DNA of 55,734 nucleotides from Desulfuromonas sp. TF. GTDB taxonomy: Bacteria > Desulfobacterota > Desulfuromonadia > Desulfuromonadales > ATBO01. Positions 43,951-52,590 of this stretch are shown one piece after another. Where the stretch lies: positions 110,442-166,175 of the forward strand of contig NZ_KI421426.1 of assembly GCF_000472285.1 (NCBI RefSeq), read 5' to 3'. The notes beneath the pieces were generated by a model, which saw only the letters and a list, made by a program, of their open reading frames with translations, was not told where the DNA came from and did no database searches. The translations under genes were made by a program, and so were the position numbers. Positions within the stretch are counted from its first letter, which is position 1. Each line of letters starts with the position of its first letter.

Positions 43951-44574
43951 ATGCAAAAAGTCAGCACCTGCAGTAAAGGATTTCTGTTTTCGGTCTGCCT
44001 TGCCCTGGCAATCCTGATCGTTCCGCAGACTGCCATGGCCCATTGCGACACTCTCGACGGACCGGTGGTAGCGGACGCACGGGTCGCCCTTGCCGAGGGG
44101 AATGTTACCCCTATCCTGAAGTGGCTTCAAGTCAGAGACGAACAGGAGGTTCGGGAGGCTTTCGCAAGGACCCTTGCGGTGCGCAGGCTCAATCCCGAAG
44201 CGCAGAAACTGGCCGACACCTACTTCTTTGAAACCCTTGTACGGCTCCATCGCGCCGGGGAGGGGGCTCCTTACACCGGGCTCAAGGCGGCAGGAACCGT
44301 TGAGCCCGTGGTCGCCAAAGCCGACCAGGCCTTGGAACAGGGCGTTGTAGACGGCCTGGCCGGGGCCATTGCCGCCCACACCGAGGAAGGGATTCGCGAG
44401 CGCTTCAGGAATGCCCTGCTCACCAGAAAGCATGCACAGGATAGTGTGCGGGCAGGCAGGGAATACGTCGAAGCCTACGTGACTTATGTCCATTATGTCG
44501 AAGGGATCGCTCAGGCCGTTCATGGCGCCCCCCATCATGACGAAGCCGCGTCTCCAACAGCGCACCAGCACTGA
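43951..44574 (+). CDS. secreted DUF6448 family protein
   Basis: 207 aa. Signal peptide GFLFSVCLALAILIVPQTAMA-H, mature protein helical with HCDTLDGPVVADARVALAEG at the N-terminus, several conserved His and Glu (TYFFETLVRLHRAGEG, HTEEGIRERF) and a His-rich tail (GAPHHDE, TAHQH) that could bind metal. Function unknown. A strong AAGGAG site and the ECF-type promoter point to induction by the neighbouring sigma factor. Confidence 0.85.
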   Translation: MQKVSTCSKGFLFSVCLALAILIVPQTAMAHCDTLDGPVVADARVALAEGNVTPILKWLQVRDEQEVREAFARTLAVRRLNPEAQKLADTYFFETLVRLHRAGEGAPYTGLKAAGTVEPVVAKADQALEQGVVDGLAGAIAAHTEEGIRERFRNALLTRKHAQDSVRAGREYVEAYVTYVHYVEGIAQAVHGAPHHDEAASPTAHQH

Positions 44575-44601
44575 CCGTCGCCATCAATCGATTTTTTGAT
44601 A

Positions 44602-45654
44602 CTATGGCCTCTTGATGGCCAGAACCGGCTGGGGCGTCCCGGAGGTTCTTCCAGGGAGCAGGGGGTGGACGACCTCGGGGAGATCCCCGTTCAGGGAGAC
44701 CAGGAAGGCCTTGATGTCCCCGGCCTCCTGGTCCGTCAATGCAGCGCCGAGCTGGGACGATCCCATCACCTCTACCGCCGCCTTCAGATCCCAGACCTGA
44801 CCGGAGTGGAAGTAGGGAGGAGTCAGATCGATATTGCGCAGGGGAGGTGATCTGAAGACATATTCATCGCTGGCGGTCTTGGTCACCGCGAAGCGGCCTT
44901 TGTCCTCCGGCGGTAGGATCTCGGCGCCGGGCTTCTCTACCACCCCGAAGGGAAAGTAGCCCTGCCCTCCTATGTTGATGCCGCTGTGGCAGCCCGCGCA
45001 ACCTTTATCCATGAACAAAGACAACCCTTGTTTTTCCTGGGCCGAAAGGGCCTCGGGATCTCCCCTGAGGAACTTGTCGAAGGGGGCGTTCGGAGTGATC
45101 AGGGTTGCCTCGAAGACCTCGATGGCCCGGGCCATGTTGTCGAAGGTCACAGGCTCTTTCTGATCGGGGAACGCAGCGGCGAAGGCCTTTTCATAGTCCG
45201 GCATGCTCTTGAGGGTTTTCACGGCCAGCTCGGGAGTGCTGTTCATTTCGACATTCGCCTGCACCGGGCCCTTCGCCTGCTCTGCCAGGTCCTTGGCCCG
45301 GCCGTCCCAGAACTGAGCCACGTTGAAGACGGCATTGTAGACCGTCGGGGCATTGCGCGGCCCCTTCTGCCAGCCGTGCCCGACCGACGTCGCCTGCAGG
45401 TCCACCCCTGCCAGGCCGACGTTGTGGCAGGTCTGGCAGCTGATCAGATGGGACTCGGAGAGGCGCGGATCGAAGTAGAGCATCCGGCCCAGGTCGATCT
45501 TCTCCGGCGTCGCCGGATTGCCCTCGATGGCGGGCGGATCCTGGGGGATTGGTTTGAACTGCCCCTGGGCCCGCTGCATCAGATCGTCGGCTCCGGCTGC
45601 CAGAGTGGCGCCGGCAAGTACCAGGGTAAGGCTGACAAGAATGTTTCGGATCAT
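44602..45654 (-). CDS. diheme cytochrome c peroxidase
   Basis: 350 aa from the ATG at 45654, which follows GGGAGGAG. Signal peptide ILVSLTLVLAGATLAAGA, first haem site CQTCHNVGLAGVDLQ, second CAGCHSGINIGGQGYFPF, with the conserved NAPTVYNAVFNVAQFWDGRA and RSPPLRNIDLTPPYFHSG blocks of MauG/CcpA-type enzymes. It reduces hydrogen peroxide in the periplasm using electrons from c-type cytochromes. It converges with the DUF6448 gene; whether it shares stress control is not shown. Confidence 0.95.
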   Translation of the reverse strand: MIRNILVSLTLVLAGATLAAGADDLMQRAQGQFKPIPQDPPAIEGNPATPEKIDLGRMLYFDPRLSESHLISCQTCHNVGLAGVDLQATSVGHGWQKGPRNAPTVYNAVFNVAQFWDGRAKDLAEQAKGPVQANVEMNSTPELAVKTLKSMPDYEKAFAAAFPDQKEPVTFDNMARAIEVFEATLITPNAPFDKFLRGDPEALSAQEKQGLSLFMDKGCAGCHSGINIGGQGYFPFGVVEKPGAEILPPEDKGRFAVTKTASDEYVFRSPPLRNIDLTPPYFHSGQVWDLKAAVEVMGSSQLGAALTDQEAGDIKAFLVSLNGDLPEVVHPLLPGRTSGTPQPVLAIKRP

Positions 45655-45804
45655 GATCGCTCCTCCCATTGCAAGGGGTGATTGAGTCGTTGTCGCCGGT
45701 CAGGCTCCCGCCGCACTATGATGAGCTGGAGGCGTTGCGCCTTTGCGGCGGGAAGGGATTCCTCCCTGGGAAAGCCGGGCTCCCCCTCGCAACGCCTTCC
45801 CGCT

Positions 45805-46887
45805 TCAGGTCCATTCCGGATAATAAATCGAGAAGGTGGACCCTTTTTCGGGCTCGCTGCAGACGAAGACATGCCCTCCATGGGCTTCGGTCAACAGCCT
45901 GACAACGTACAGGCCCAGCCCATAGCCCTCTCCTCCACGCCTTTCGCCGCGGTCGAATCGATTAAACAAGGTGGAGATCTTTATGGGCGGGAGTCCCTTT
46001 CCCTGGTCCTGGATGGAGATTCGGACAAATCCAGCAGCCGTTGCCCCGGTTTCGATCACAATCGGGGAATATTCCTCTGAATAATTGACGGCATTGTCGA
46101 GCAGATTCGTAATCACTCGCGTCAGCTTGTCAGGGTCGGCATCTATGGGGGGCAAGTCCGGTTGAATTTGAAGTTTAAAACGGTGGAGGTTTTGGGGCGT
46201 GCGCGAATCTTGAAGGAGAGAGGGAAGAAACCGGTCCAGATGCACGGGTTTTCGATCCAGCTCGATCGGGTGGCCCTCCAGGCGGGCGACTTCCAGCAGG
46301 TCATTGATCATAGCCAGCATGCGGGTGCCGGACTGGCGTATGGATTCGATCGCGGTCCAGACCTCGTCGGGGAGATCATAGCCGCGCAACAGGGTCCCGA
46401 GCATCTCGGAATACCCGAGAATGACGGTCAGAGGCGTGCGCAGATCATGGGAAATCGATCGCTGGTAATCCTGCCGCAGGTTCTCGGTTTCACTTAATGC
46501 CGAAATGTCCGTGAAGACGCCCACCATCCCCTCCCCTATACCATCCAGCTCGATGGGGCCAATGTTGAGCAGCACCGGAAGTTTGCTTCCGTCGGGGCGC
46601 TGAACATACACTTTTTTAGCTGAAATCGTGATGTTTTCCCGGTGCACCTTGGCGAAGGGCTCCTCTTTTCCTGTAAGGGGAATTCCCTCTTCAAAAAGCA
46701 ACGCCCATTCACTGGTACCGAACTTGCGGTTTGTCAGCTCTTCCCTGCTGACGCCGAAAATCCTGGCGGCGCCGGCATTGGCGTAAGTGAACGTATCGGA
46801 GTGCTCGATGGTGACGACACCGTCCAGGATGGTGTCCATGATATCGCTCAGGAGAGGCTGCTCGTTAACCAGGTCGTTGAAGTTCAC
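45805..46887 (-). CDS. cytosolic PAS sensor histidine kinase
   Basis: 360 aa from the GTG at 46887, preceded by GGAGA; an upstream ATG gives a non-family basic extension. One PAS domain (about 12-130, TILDGVVTIEHSDTFTYANA), HisKA with RSISHDLRTPLTVILGYSE, HATPase with NLLDNAVNYSEEY, QDQGKGLPPIK and GEGYGLGLYVVRLL. No membrane helix, no receiver. An upstream 13-codon frame (ATG at about 46934, MYLEELQRFKPEN) ends in TAG just before the GTG and may be a leader peptide. Confidence 0.88.
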   Translation of the reverse strand: MNFNDLVNEQPLLSDIMDTILDGVVTIEHSDTFTYANAGAARIFGVSREELTNRKFGTSEWALLFEEGIPLTGKEEPFAKVHRENITISAKKVYVQRPDGSKLPVLLNIGPIELDGIGEGMVGVFTDISALSETENLRQDYQRSISHDLRTPLTVILGYSEMLGTLLRGYDLPDEVWTAIESIRQSGTRMLAMINDLLEVARLEGHPIELDRKPVHLDRFLPSLLQDSRTPQNLHRFKLQIQPDLPPIDADPDKLTRVITNLLDNAVNYSEEYSPIVIETGATAAGFVRISIQDQGKGLPPIKISTLFNRFDRGERRGGEGYGLGLYVVRLLTEAHGGHVFVCSEPEKGSTFSIYYPEWT

Positions 46888-47324
46888 GGATCTAATTCTC
46901 CGGTTTGAATCGCTGCAACTCCTCCAGGTACATTTTCTTGACATTTGCGGCACGGCAAAAAACCGGTATCGGTGACATGAAAACATCTTAACAAAATCAG
47001 GGCCGAAGGCAATCAAGACCCGTGACCTGTTCGGAGCGCCTACCGACGCGCAGCCGAGACCGGTGCTATCCAAAGCGCCTTTATGAACGGAAGCTCCGGG
47101 TCATAAGAGCTTACGACTGTGTGGCTATTCTATCAAGCAGGCGCTCGGGCGTCGAATGGCTCGAAGAGGACTGACACCTGTAACCGGGCAATGGAACATT
47201 TCTTGCTCAACTTGTAAGGTATCCGAACAACCGTGACGGATGCCGGTCAGTATCTAAAAATAGCCATATCGCATCCCTTCGTGACATAATGCGGTTTCCC
47301 TCTATTTGTTAAGGCGGAAAGTTA
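46888..47324. other. 437-base intergenic region without a recognised gene
   Basis: Apart from the possible leader peptide near the kinase, no open frame with a ribosome site or family signal was seen. CATAAT at 47285-47290 is the best -10 candidate for the PBP gene, with no good -35. Confidence 0.5.
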
Positions 47325-49622
47325 ATGAGAAAAAGAAAGGCTAAACGCCTGAGAAACAGAAAAAAATATCTGATCATTTTTGCCGTGGCAGGGCTGCTTT
47401 TTGCCGCCGTCTTTACCGCCTACCTGGACTTCGTCGTGCGGGGGCGCTTCGAAGGAAAACGGTTTGCGCTGCCGGCGACGGTCTATGCCCGGCCACTGGA
47501 GCTGTATCCGGGTCTGCGCCTTAGCCCTGCGGAGATGATGTCGGAGCTGGCTCTTCTTGACTACCGTGAAACGCCCCTCCCCCGGGACCCGGGCTCTTTT
47601 CAATGGAGGGACGATACCCTCCATCTGGCCCTGCGCCCCTTCGGCTTCGCCGACGGACCCCAGGAAGCGATATCGGTGCGCGTGGAATTCGACGGCAATC
47701 GGGTGGCGGAGCTGACCGATCAGGCCGGCAAACCCCTTCATCTCGCGCGCATGGACCCGCCCCTGATCGGAGGCATCTATCCCGGGAAAAACGAGGACCG
47801 CGTTCTGGTAAAACTGGCCGACGTACCCGAGCACGTTGTCGATGCCTTGATCGCCGTGGAGGACCGCCGGTTCTATTCCCACCACGGCCTTGATCCGAGG
47901 GGGATCGCGCGGGCCGCCCTCACCACATTGAGCGGCGGCAGCGTGCAGGGAGGCAGCACGCTGACCCAGCAGCTCGTCAAGAACTTCTTCCTGACCGCAG
48001 ATCGAACACTGAGGAGAAAGCTCACCGAAATGGTGATGGCGGTCCTGCTGGAGACCCATTACGGTAAAGAGGAAATCCTGGAAACCTACCTCAACGAAGT
48101 CTACCTGGGCCAGGACGGCAACCGCGCCATCCACGGGTTCGGACTGGCCGCCCCCTTTTTCTTCAACAAGCCTCTGACTCATCTCGACATTCACGAGGCG
48201 GCCCTGCTGGTGGGGATGCTCAAGGGGCCGACCTATTTCAGCCCGCGCAGTCATCCCCAGCGCGCGCTGGAACGGCGGAATCTCGTCCTGGAGAAGATGG
48301 CCGAGGAGGGATTCATCACCGACCAGCGGCTGCGTTCCGCCAAGGCCGCTCCCTTGGGCGTCGTCGAGAGGCCGTCCCGCGGCACGTCTCCGCATCCGGC
48401 CTTTCTGAGCCTGGTGTATCACCAGTTGAAACGAGACTATCGGGACGAAGACCTGCGCTCGGAAGGACTTAGGATTTTCACCACGCTGGATCCCAGGGTG
48501 CAGAGCGCGGCCGAAAACGCTCTGAGCAGACGCCTGGCGCGCCTTGAAAAGGCGCGCGGCATGAAGCACGGCACGCTGCAGGGCGCGCTGATCGTCACCA
48601 GCCCCCAGAACGCGGAGGTTCAGGCCGTGGTGGGGGGAAGCGACCCGAGCTTCAAGGGGTTCAACCGGGCCCTGGACGCCCGGCGGCCCATCGGGTCGCT
48701 GATCAAGCCGGTCGTCTTCCTCACCGCCCTCCAGCAGCCTCAGAGCTACAACCTGGCCACGCTCCTCGACGATACGCCCTTGATCCTGCAGCAGGCGGGA
48801 ACCGACGACTGGTCACCCCAGAACTACGATAAGGAATTTCACGGCGAGGTGTCGCTGCGAGCCGCCCTGGTGAACTCGTATAATGTGCCGACGGTCAAGG
48901 TCGGCCTGGAGATCGGAGTATCCCGGGTGATGGCGAACCTGCGGCGCCTCGGGGTGGAACGGGACCTGCCCGAGTTCGCGTCCAGCCTGCTCGGTTCCAA
49001 CGCCCTGTCTCCTCTGGAGGTGACGCAGGTTTATCAGACGCTTGCCAGCGGCGGCTTTCGCACGCCGCTGCGGGCCATCCATTCCGTATTGACCGCCGAG
49101 GGCGAACCGCTGCAGCGGTATCCCCTCAACGTAGAGCAGGTGATCGACCCCGCCCCCCTCTTTCTGCTGACCACGGCCATGCAGGATGTGGTGCGCGAGG
49201 GGACGGCACACGGACTCGGCGGTTATCTGCCGCCGGCTCTCGAGGTCGCGGGTAAAACCGGCACCACCGACGATTTTCGCGACAGTTGGTTCGCCGGCTT
49301 TTCCGGAGATCGCCTGGCCGTGGTATGGGTCGGACGCGACGACAACGGGTCGACCGGCCTTACCGGAGCCTCCGGGGCCATGACCGTCTGGGGCGACCTG
49401 ATGGCCGGCCTCGATCCCGAGCCGCTTATCCTGGCCGAACCGGAGGATATCGAACGGGTCTGGATCGATCCGGTGTCGGGCCTGCTCAGCGACAGGGGGT
49501 GCCGTGACGCCGTCGAGCTGCCGTTTATAACCGGCTCGGCGCCGACCGAGTCCGCACCGTGCGGGCCGGGCTCCATGGCCAGGTCAGTCAAAGGGTTCTT
49601 CGAAAGGATATTCGGAAGATGA
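47325..49622 (+). CDS. mrcB: class A penicillin-binding protein, PBP1b type
   Basis: 765 aa. Short basic cytoplasmic tail, one membrane helix (YLIIFAVAGLLFAAVFTAYL), a UB2H-like region around 40-160, the glycosyltransferase domain with AVEDRRFYSHHGLDPRGIAR, GGSTLTQQLVKNFFL and ETYLNEVYLG, and the transpeptidase with Ser458 in PIGSLIKP, SYN in VNSYNVPT, and KTGTTDDFRDSW. It makes and cross-links peptidoglycan. UB2H in E. coli PBP1b is the docking site for an outer-membrane lipoprotein activator; here a lipoprotein gene overlaps the stop by 4 bases. Confidence 0.95.
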   Translation: MRKRKAKRLRNRKKYLIIFAVAGLLFAAVFTAYLDFVVRGRFEGKRFALPATVYARPLELYPGLRLSPAEMMSELALLDYRETPLPRDPGSFQWRDDTLHLALRPFGFADGPQEAISVRVEFDGNRVAELTDQAGKPLHLARMDPPLIGGIYPGKNEDRVLVKLADVPEHVVDALIAVEDRRFYSHHGLDPRGIARAALTTLSGGSVQGGSTLTQQLVKNFFLTADRTLRRKLTEMVMAVLLETHYGKEEILETYLNEVYLGQDGNRAIHGFGLAAPFFFNKPLTHLDIHEAALLVGMLKGPTYFSPRSHPQRALERRNLVLEKMAEEGFITDQRLRSAKAAPLGVVERPSRGTSPHPAFLSLVYHQLKRDYRDEDLRSEGLRIFTTLDPRVQSAAENALSRRLARLEKARGMKHGTLQGALIVTSPQNAEVQAVVGGSDPSFKGFNRALDARRPIGSLIKPVVFLTALQQPQSYNLATLLDDTPLILQQAGTDDWSPQNYDKEFHGEVSLRAALVNSYNVPTVKVGLEIGVSRVMANLRRLGVERDLPEFASSLLGSNALSPLEVTQVYQTLASGGFRTPLRAIHSVLTAEGEPLQRYPLNVEQVIDPAPLFLLTTAMQDVVREGTAHGLGGYLPPALEVAGKTGTTDDFRDSWFAGFSGDRLAVVWVGRDDNGSTGLTGASGAMTVWGDLMAGLDPEPLILAEPEDIERVWIDPVSGLLSDRGCRDAVELPFITGSAPTESAPCGPGSMARSVKGFFERIFGR

Positions 49623-50038
49623 GAATAGTACGCCGCGCCCTCCTTCTGGCCGCAGCCCTGCTCCTGGCGGGATGTGCTGGGCTCCTGCCAGAAGCCCCGA
49701 CGGCGCCTTCGCAAAATGCGGCTGTTCTGGCCCTTCTGGATCAGGCACAAGCACAACGGTCCGCCGGTCAGATGGAGGCGGCAGGCGCCTCCCTGGAGCG
49801 CGCCTTGCGCATCGAGCCGCGAAATCCTGTGTTGTGGCAGGAACTGGCGCGGGTCCGACTGGATCAGGGACAATATCGGCAGGCGGAAAACCTCGCTGCG
49901 AAATCCAATGCTCTCGCCGGGGATGACAAGCGCCTGCGGCCTGAGAACTGGCGAATCATCGGTCAAGCGCGAAGCCTGCTCGGGGACGTGCAGGGGGCGC
50001 AAGCTGCCTTCGAAAGGGCCGAGCGTGAAAGGTGGTAG
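49619..50038 (+). CDS. TPR-like outer-membrane lipoprotein coupled to PBP1b
   Basis: 139 aa from the ATG at 49619, overlapping the PBP stop (ATGA). Lipobox LLAGC at residues 15-19 followed by Ala, so likely sorted to the outer membrane. The body has two to three tetratricopeptide-like helices (SAGQMEAAGASLERALRIEP, NPVLWQELARVRLDQGQYRQ, GDVQGAQAAFERAE). LpoA/LpoB and CpoB, which activate or tune PBP1a/b in E. coli, are also lipoproteins or TPR proteins; this may be a local equivalent. No direct sequence match to them is claimed. Confidence 0.82.
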   Translation: MRIVRRALLLAAALLLAGCAGLLPEAPTAPSQNAAVLALLDQAQAQRSAGQMEAAGASLERALRIEPRNPVLWQELARVRLDQGQYRQAENLAAKSNALAGDDKRLRPENWRIIGQARSLLGDVQGAQAAFERAERERW

Positions 50039-50438
50039 AGCGCGACAACCCACCTGGTCTGATTGCTTTGCCGCCAGAGAAAACCTGATGTGATCTCGGG
50101 GTCACCCCCGCTCTCTTCCCGCCGATGCCTCACTCCTCCTCTAAAACCGCACCCCCTCCTCTCCGTTTTCCTTTCCCGCCGGTGAAGGCCCGTCCAGAAC
50201 CCTGTCCCCCTGTATGCTGATTCTCTGCTCTCAACCTCCAAGTCGCATATAATTTTATTTGTTCATTACGGTTATTTTTGGTTGTTTTTGGAATTTTATT
50301 GACCTATCATCTCTCAAGAATGACGATTAAATTCAACCATGGATGACGGCCTCAGACATGATCCAGATCGCGTGAGTTGTCGTCTTAGCCTTGCTCCGGA
50401 TGGTCCGGAGCCTATTTATGCACCAGGAGGAAACAGAA
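50039..50438 (+). promoter_or_regulatory. upstream region of the tungstate locus with promoter candidate and leader hairpin
   Basis: No gene. TTGTTT (50282-50287), 17-base spacer, TATCAT (50305-50310) is the best promoter. GCTCCGGA-TGG-TCCGGAGC (50393-50411), a perfect hairpin followed by CTATTTA, stands 14 bases before the AGGAGG of the porin gene and may be an attenuator or operator. No ModE box or Moco riboswitch was found. Confidence 0.45.
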
Positions 50439-51683
50439 GTGAAAAAGCAGATCTTCGTATTGGCGCTGATGCTCGCAGCGACCGCCGGCTTTACCCGAAG
50501 CGGTGAAGCCAAAAGCATCGAGGAGATTCTCAAGGACAAAGGGGTGATCACCGCCGAGGAGTACCAGGAGGCACTCAAGCAGAAACCGAACGCCGCCTAT
50601 GTGGCGGGGAAGGGGTTCAAGGCGGCGACGGCCGACGGCAACTACGCCCTCCTGATTGGAGGATATGCCCAGCTGATCTACCGGTACACGGACTTCGACA
50701 GCCAGGCGGGTGACGACAGGAGCGATTTCGACATCCGGCGCTTCAAGCTGGTGCTTCAGGGCAACATCTATTCGAAAAACTTCGGATACAAGTTTCAGGG
50801 AGACGTCTCCAGCGGCTTCGTCACCGAGGACGCCTTACTCAACTACAAATTCGGGGCTCCTCTCACCGTGCAGGTCGGCCAGTTCAAGCCGCCACAGTCC
50901 CGGCAGGAGCTGACAGGCGCCGGCAAGCAGCTCTTTCCCGAGCGCTCTCTGGCCAACGACACCTTCAATCTCGGCCGCGACCAGGGCGTGCAGGCCGCCG
51001 GGAGCTTCGCCGACAAGCTGGTCGAATACCGCCTCGGCCTCTTCAACGGCAACGGCCCCAATACCGGCAACCCCGATAACCGTCACATGGTGTCCGGGCG
51101 CCTCGACCTCAATCCCCTCGGCGCCTACGCCATGGACGAAGCCGGCTGGCCGGTCGATGAGCCGCTGGTCAACGTCGGCGGCTCCTTCGCCTGGAACAAG
51201 GTGGGGGCGAGCGATATCGGCTCCGGCTTCAACCGCGACAACGACGTCATGGATGTGGCTCTCGGCCTCGACGCCCTGAATGCCGCCGGCTTCACGGCCG
51301 CCTACGGCAGCGACCTCACTTGGCTGCTGTGGACCGCCAATCTGAACGCCACCTGGATGGGGGCCGTCTTCGCCGCCGAGTATTTTGACCTCAACGCCGA
51401 TCCCGACCTGGGGAGTGACTGGGACGCCGACGGCTATTACGTTCAGGCCGGCTACCAGGTGATCCCCAAGACCCTTGAGCTGGCGGTGCGCTATTCCGAG
51501 GTCGAGTCCGACGACGTCAATGCGTCGTCCAGTTTCGACAAGTCGGAGACACAGTTCGGCGTCAACTACTACTTCGCCAAGCACAACCTCAAAGTGCAGA
51601 GCGACTACACCATGGTCGAGGACGACCTGAACGACGACATGGACGACAACATCTTCCGTCTTCAGGCCCAGTTCTACTACTGA
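50439..51683 (+). CDS. OprP/OprO-like porin upstream of tupA
   Basis: 414 aa from the GTG at 50439, 8 bases after AGGAGG, which begins a signal peptide (KKQIFVLALMLAATAGF, cleaved near GEA). After a short helical segment IEEILKDKGVITAEEYQEAL, the barrel matches phosphate-selective porins: RRFKLVLQGNIYSKNFGYKF, QVGQFKPPQSRQELT, GRDQGVQAAGSF, ending RLQAQFYY. Trimeric anion porins of this class import phosphate or related oxyanions; its place before tupA suggests tungstate or molybdate entry, by inference. Confidence 0.88.
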   Translation: MKKQIFVLALMLAATAGFTRSGEAKSIEEILKDKGVITAEEYQEALKQKPNAAYVAGKGFKAATADGNYALLIGGYAQLIYRYTDFDSQAGDDRSDFDIRRFKLVLQGNIYSKNFGYKFQGDVSSGFVTEDALLNYKFGAPLTVQVGQFKPPQSRQELTGAGKQLFPERSLANDTFNLGRDQGVQAAGSFADKLVEYRLGLFNGNGPNTGNPDNRHMVSGRLDLNPLGAYAMDEAGWPVDEPLVNVGGSFAWNKVGASDIGSGFNRDNDVMDVALGLDALNAAGFTAAYGSDLTWLLWTANLNATWMGAVFAAEYFDLNADPDLGSDWDADGYYVQAGYQVIPKTLELAVRYSEVESDDVNASSSFDKSETQFGVNYYFAKHNLKVQSDYTMVEDDLNDDMDDNIFRLQAQFYY

Positions 51684-51741
51684 TCAACCCTCCGGTCCCG
51701 GCGCCCAGGCGCCGGGACCGGCAAGCAAAGGAGAGAAAGCC

Positions 51742-52542
51742 ATGCATCGTCATCTGTTAGCCATTCTACTGCTGCTGGTGATGGCCGTCCCAGGCTTCGC
51801 CGCGGAGCGGCTGCGTATGTCCACCACCACCTCCACCGAGAACTCGGGCCTGCTCAAGGTCCTTCTCCCCCCCTTCGAAAAAGCCAATGACTGCAAGGTC
51901 GACGTGATCTCCGTCGGCACCGGCAAGGCGCTCAAGCTCGGCGAGGCCGGGGACGTCGACGTGGTTCTGGTGCACGCCCGCACGCTGGAGGACAAGTTCG
52001 TCGCCGACGGCTTCGGCGTGAACCGCAAGGACGTCATGTACAACGACTTCGTGGTTCTCGGCCCGGCCGATGATCCTGCGGGGGTGAAGGGGTCGAAATC
52101 GACCGCCGAGGCGTTTGCGAAGATCGCCGAAAAGCAGGCGCCCTTCGTCTCCCGCGGCGACGAGTCGGGAACGCACCAGAAGGAGAAGGAGATTTGGCAG
52201 GCGGCTGGGGTGAAGCCGTCCGGCGCCTGGTACGTGGAGGCCGGCCAGGGGATGGGCGAGGTGATCGTGATGGCGACCGAGAAGGACGCCTACACCATGG
52301 CCGACCGGGGAACCTACAACGCCTTCAAGAAGGAGAAGACCGACCTGGTGATCGTCTTCGAAGGGGAGAAGGGACTCTTCAACCCTTACGGTGTGATCGC
52401 CGTCAATCCCAAGAAGCATCCGCATGTGAATTATGACCTGGCGCTGCATTTCATCGACTATATCACCGGCCCCATGGGGCAGAAAATCATCGCCGATTAC
52501 AAGGTGGACGGCGATCCGATCTTCTTCGTCTACAAGAAATAG
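51742..52542 (+). CDS. tupA: tungstate ABC transporter substrate-binding protein
   Basis: 266 aa. Signal peptide HLLAILLLLVMAVPGFAA, then the TupA signature RLRMSTTTSTENSGLLKVLL, SVGTGKALKLGEAGDVDVVL, FVSRGDESGTHQKEKEIW and YTMADRGTYNAF. The TTTS motif near the mature N-terminus is a tungstate-binding mark. Ribosome site AAAGGAG. Confidence 0.93.
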   Translation: MHRHLLAILLLLVMAVPGFAAERLRMSTTTSTENSGLLKVLLPPFEKANDCKVDVISVGTGKALKLGEAGDVDVVLVHARTLEDKFVADGFGVNRKDVMYNDFVVLGPADDPAGVKGSKSTAEAFAKIAEKQAPFVSRGDESGTHQKEKEIWQAAGVKPSGAWYVEAGQGMGEVIVMATEKDAYTMADRGTYNAFKKEKTDLVIVFEGEKGLFNPYGVIAVNPKKHPHVNYDLALHFIDYITGPMGQKIIADYKVDGDPIFFVYKK

Positions 52543-52550
52543 AGGGATCA

Positions 52551-52586
52551 ATGAACCGTTTTTTCAACGTGCTGCAGCAGCGGTAG
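52551..52586 (+). pseudogene. 11-codon stub in the place of the tungstate permease tupB
   Basis: After tupA, a start with a fair ribosome site (AGAGGGATCA) reads MNRFFNVLQQR and stops, 4 bases before the tupC ATG. A TupB permease of about 230 residues with several membrane helices is normally here, and none is present in the window. This looks like an internal deletion that kept the start and perhaps the last codons. Confidence 0.5.
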
Positions 52587-52590
52587 GGCC

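Noticed and set aside
52551-52586. The 11-codon stub as a regulatory leader peptide for tupC
   Set aside because: It has no regulatory codon run or following terminator/antiterminator; loss of tupB is the simpler reading, although the alternative is not excluded.
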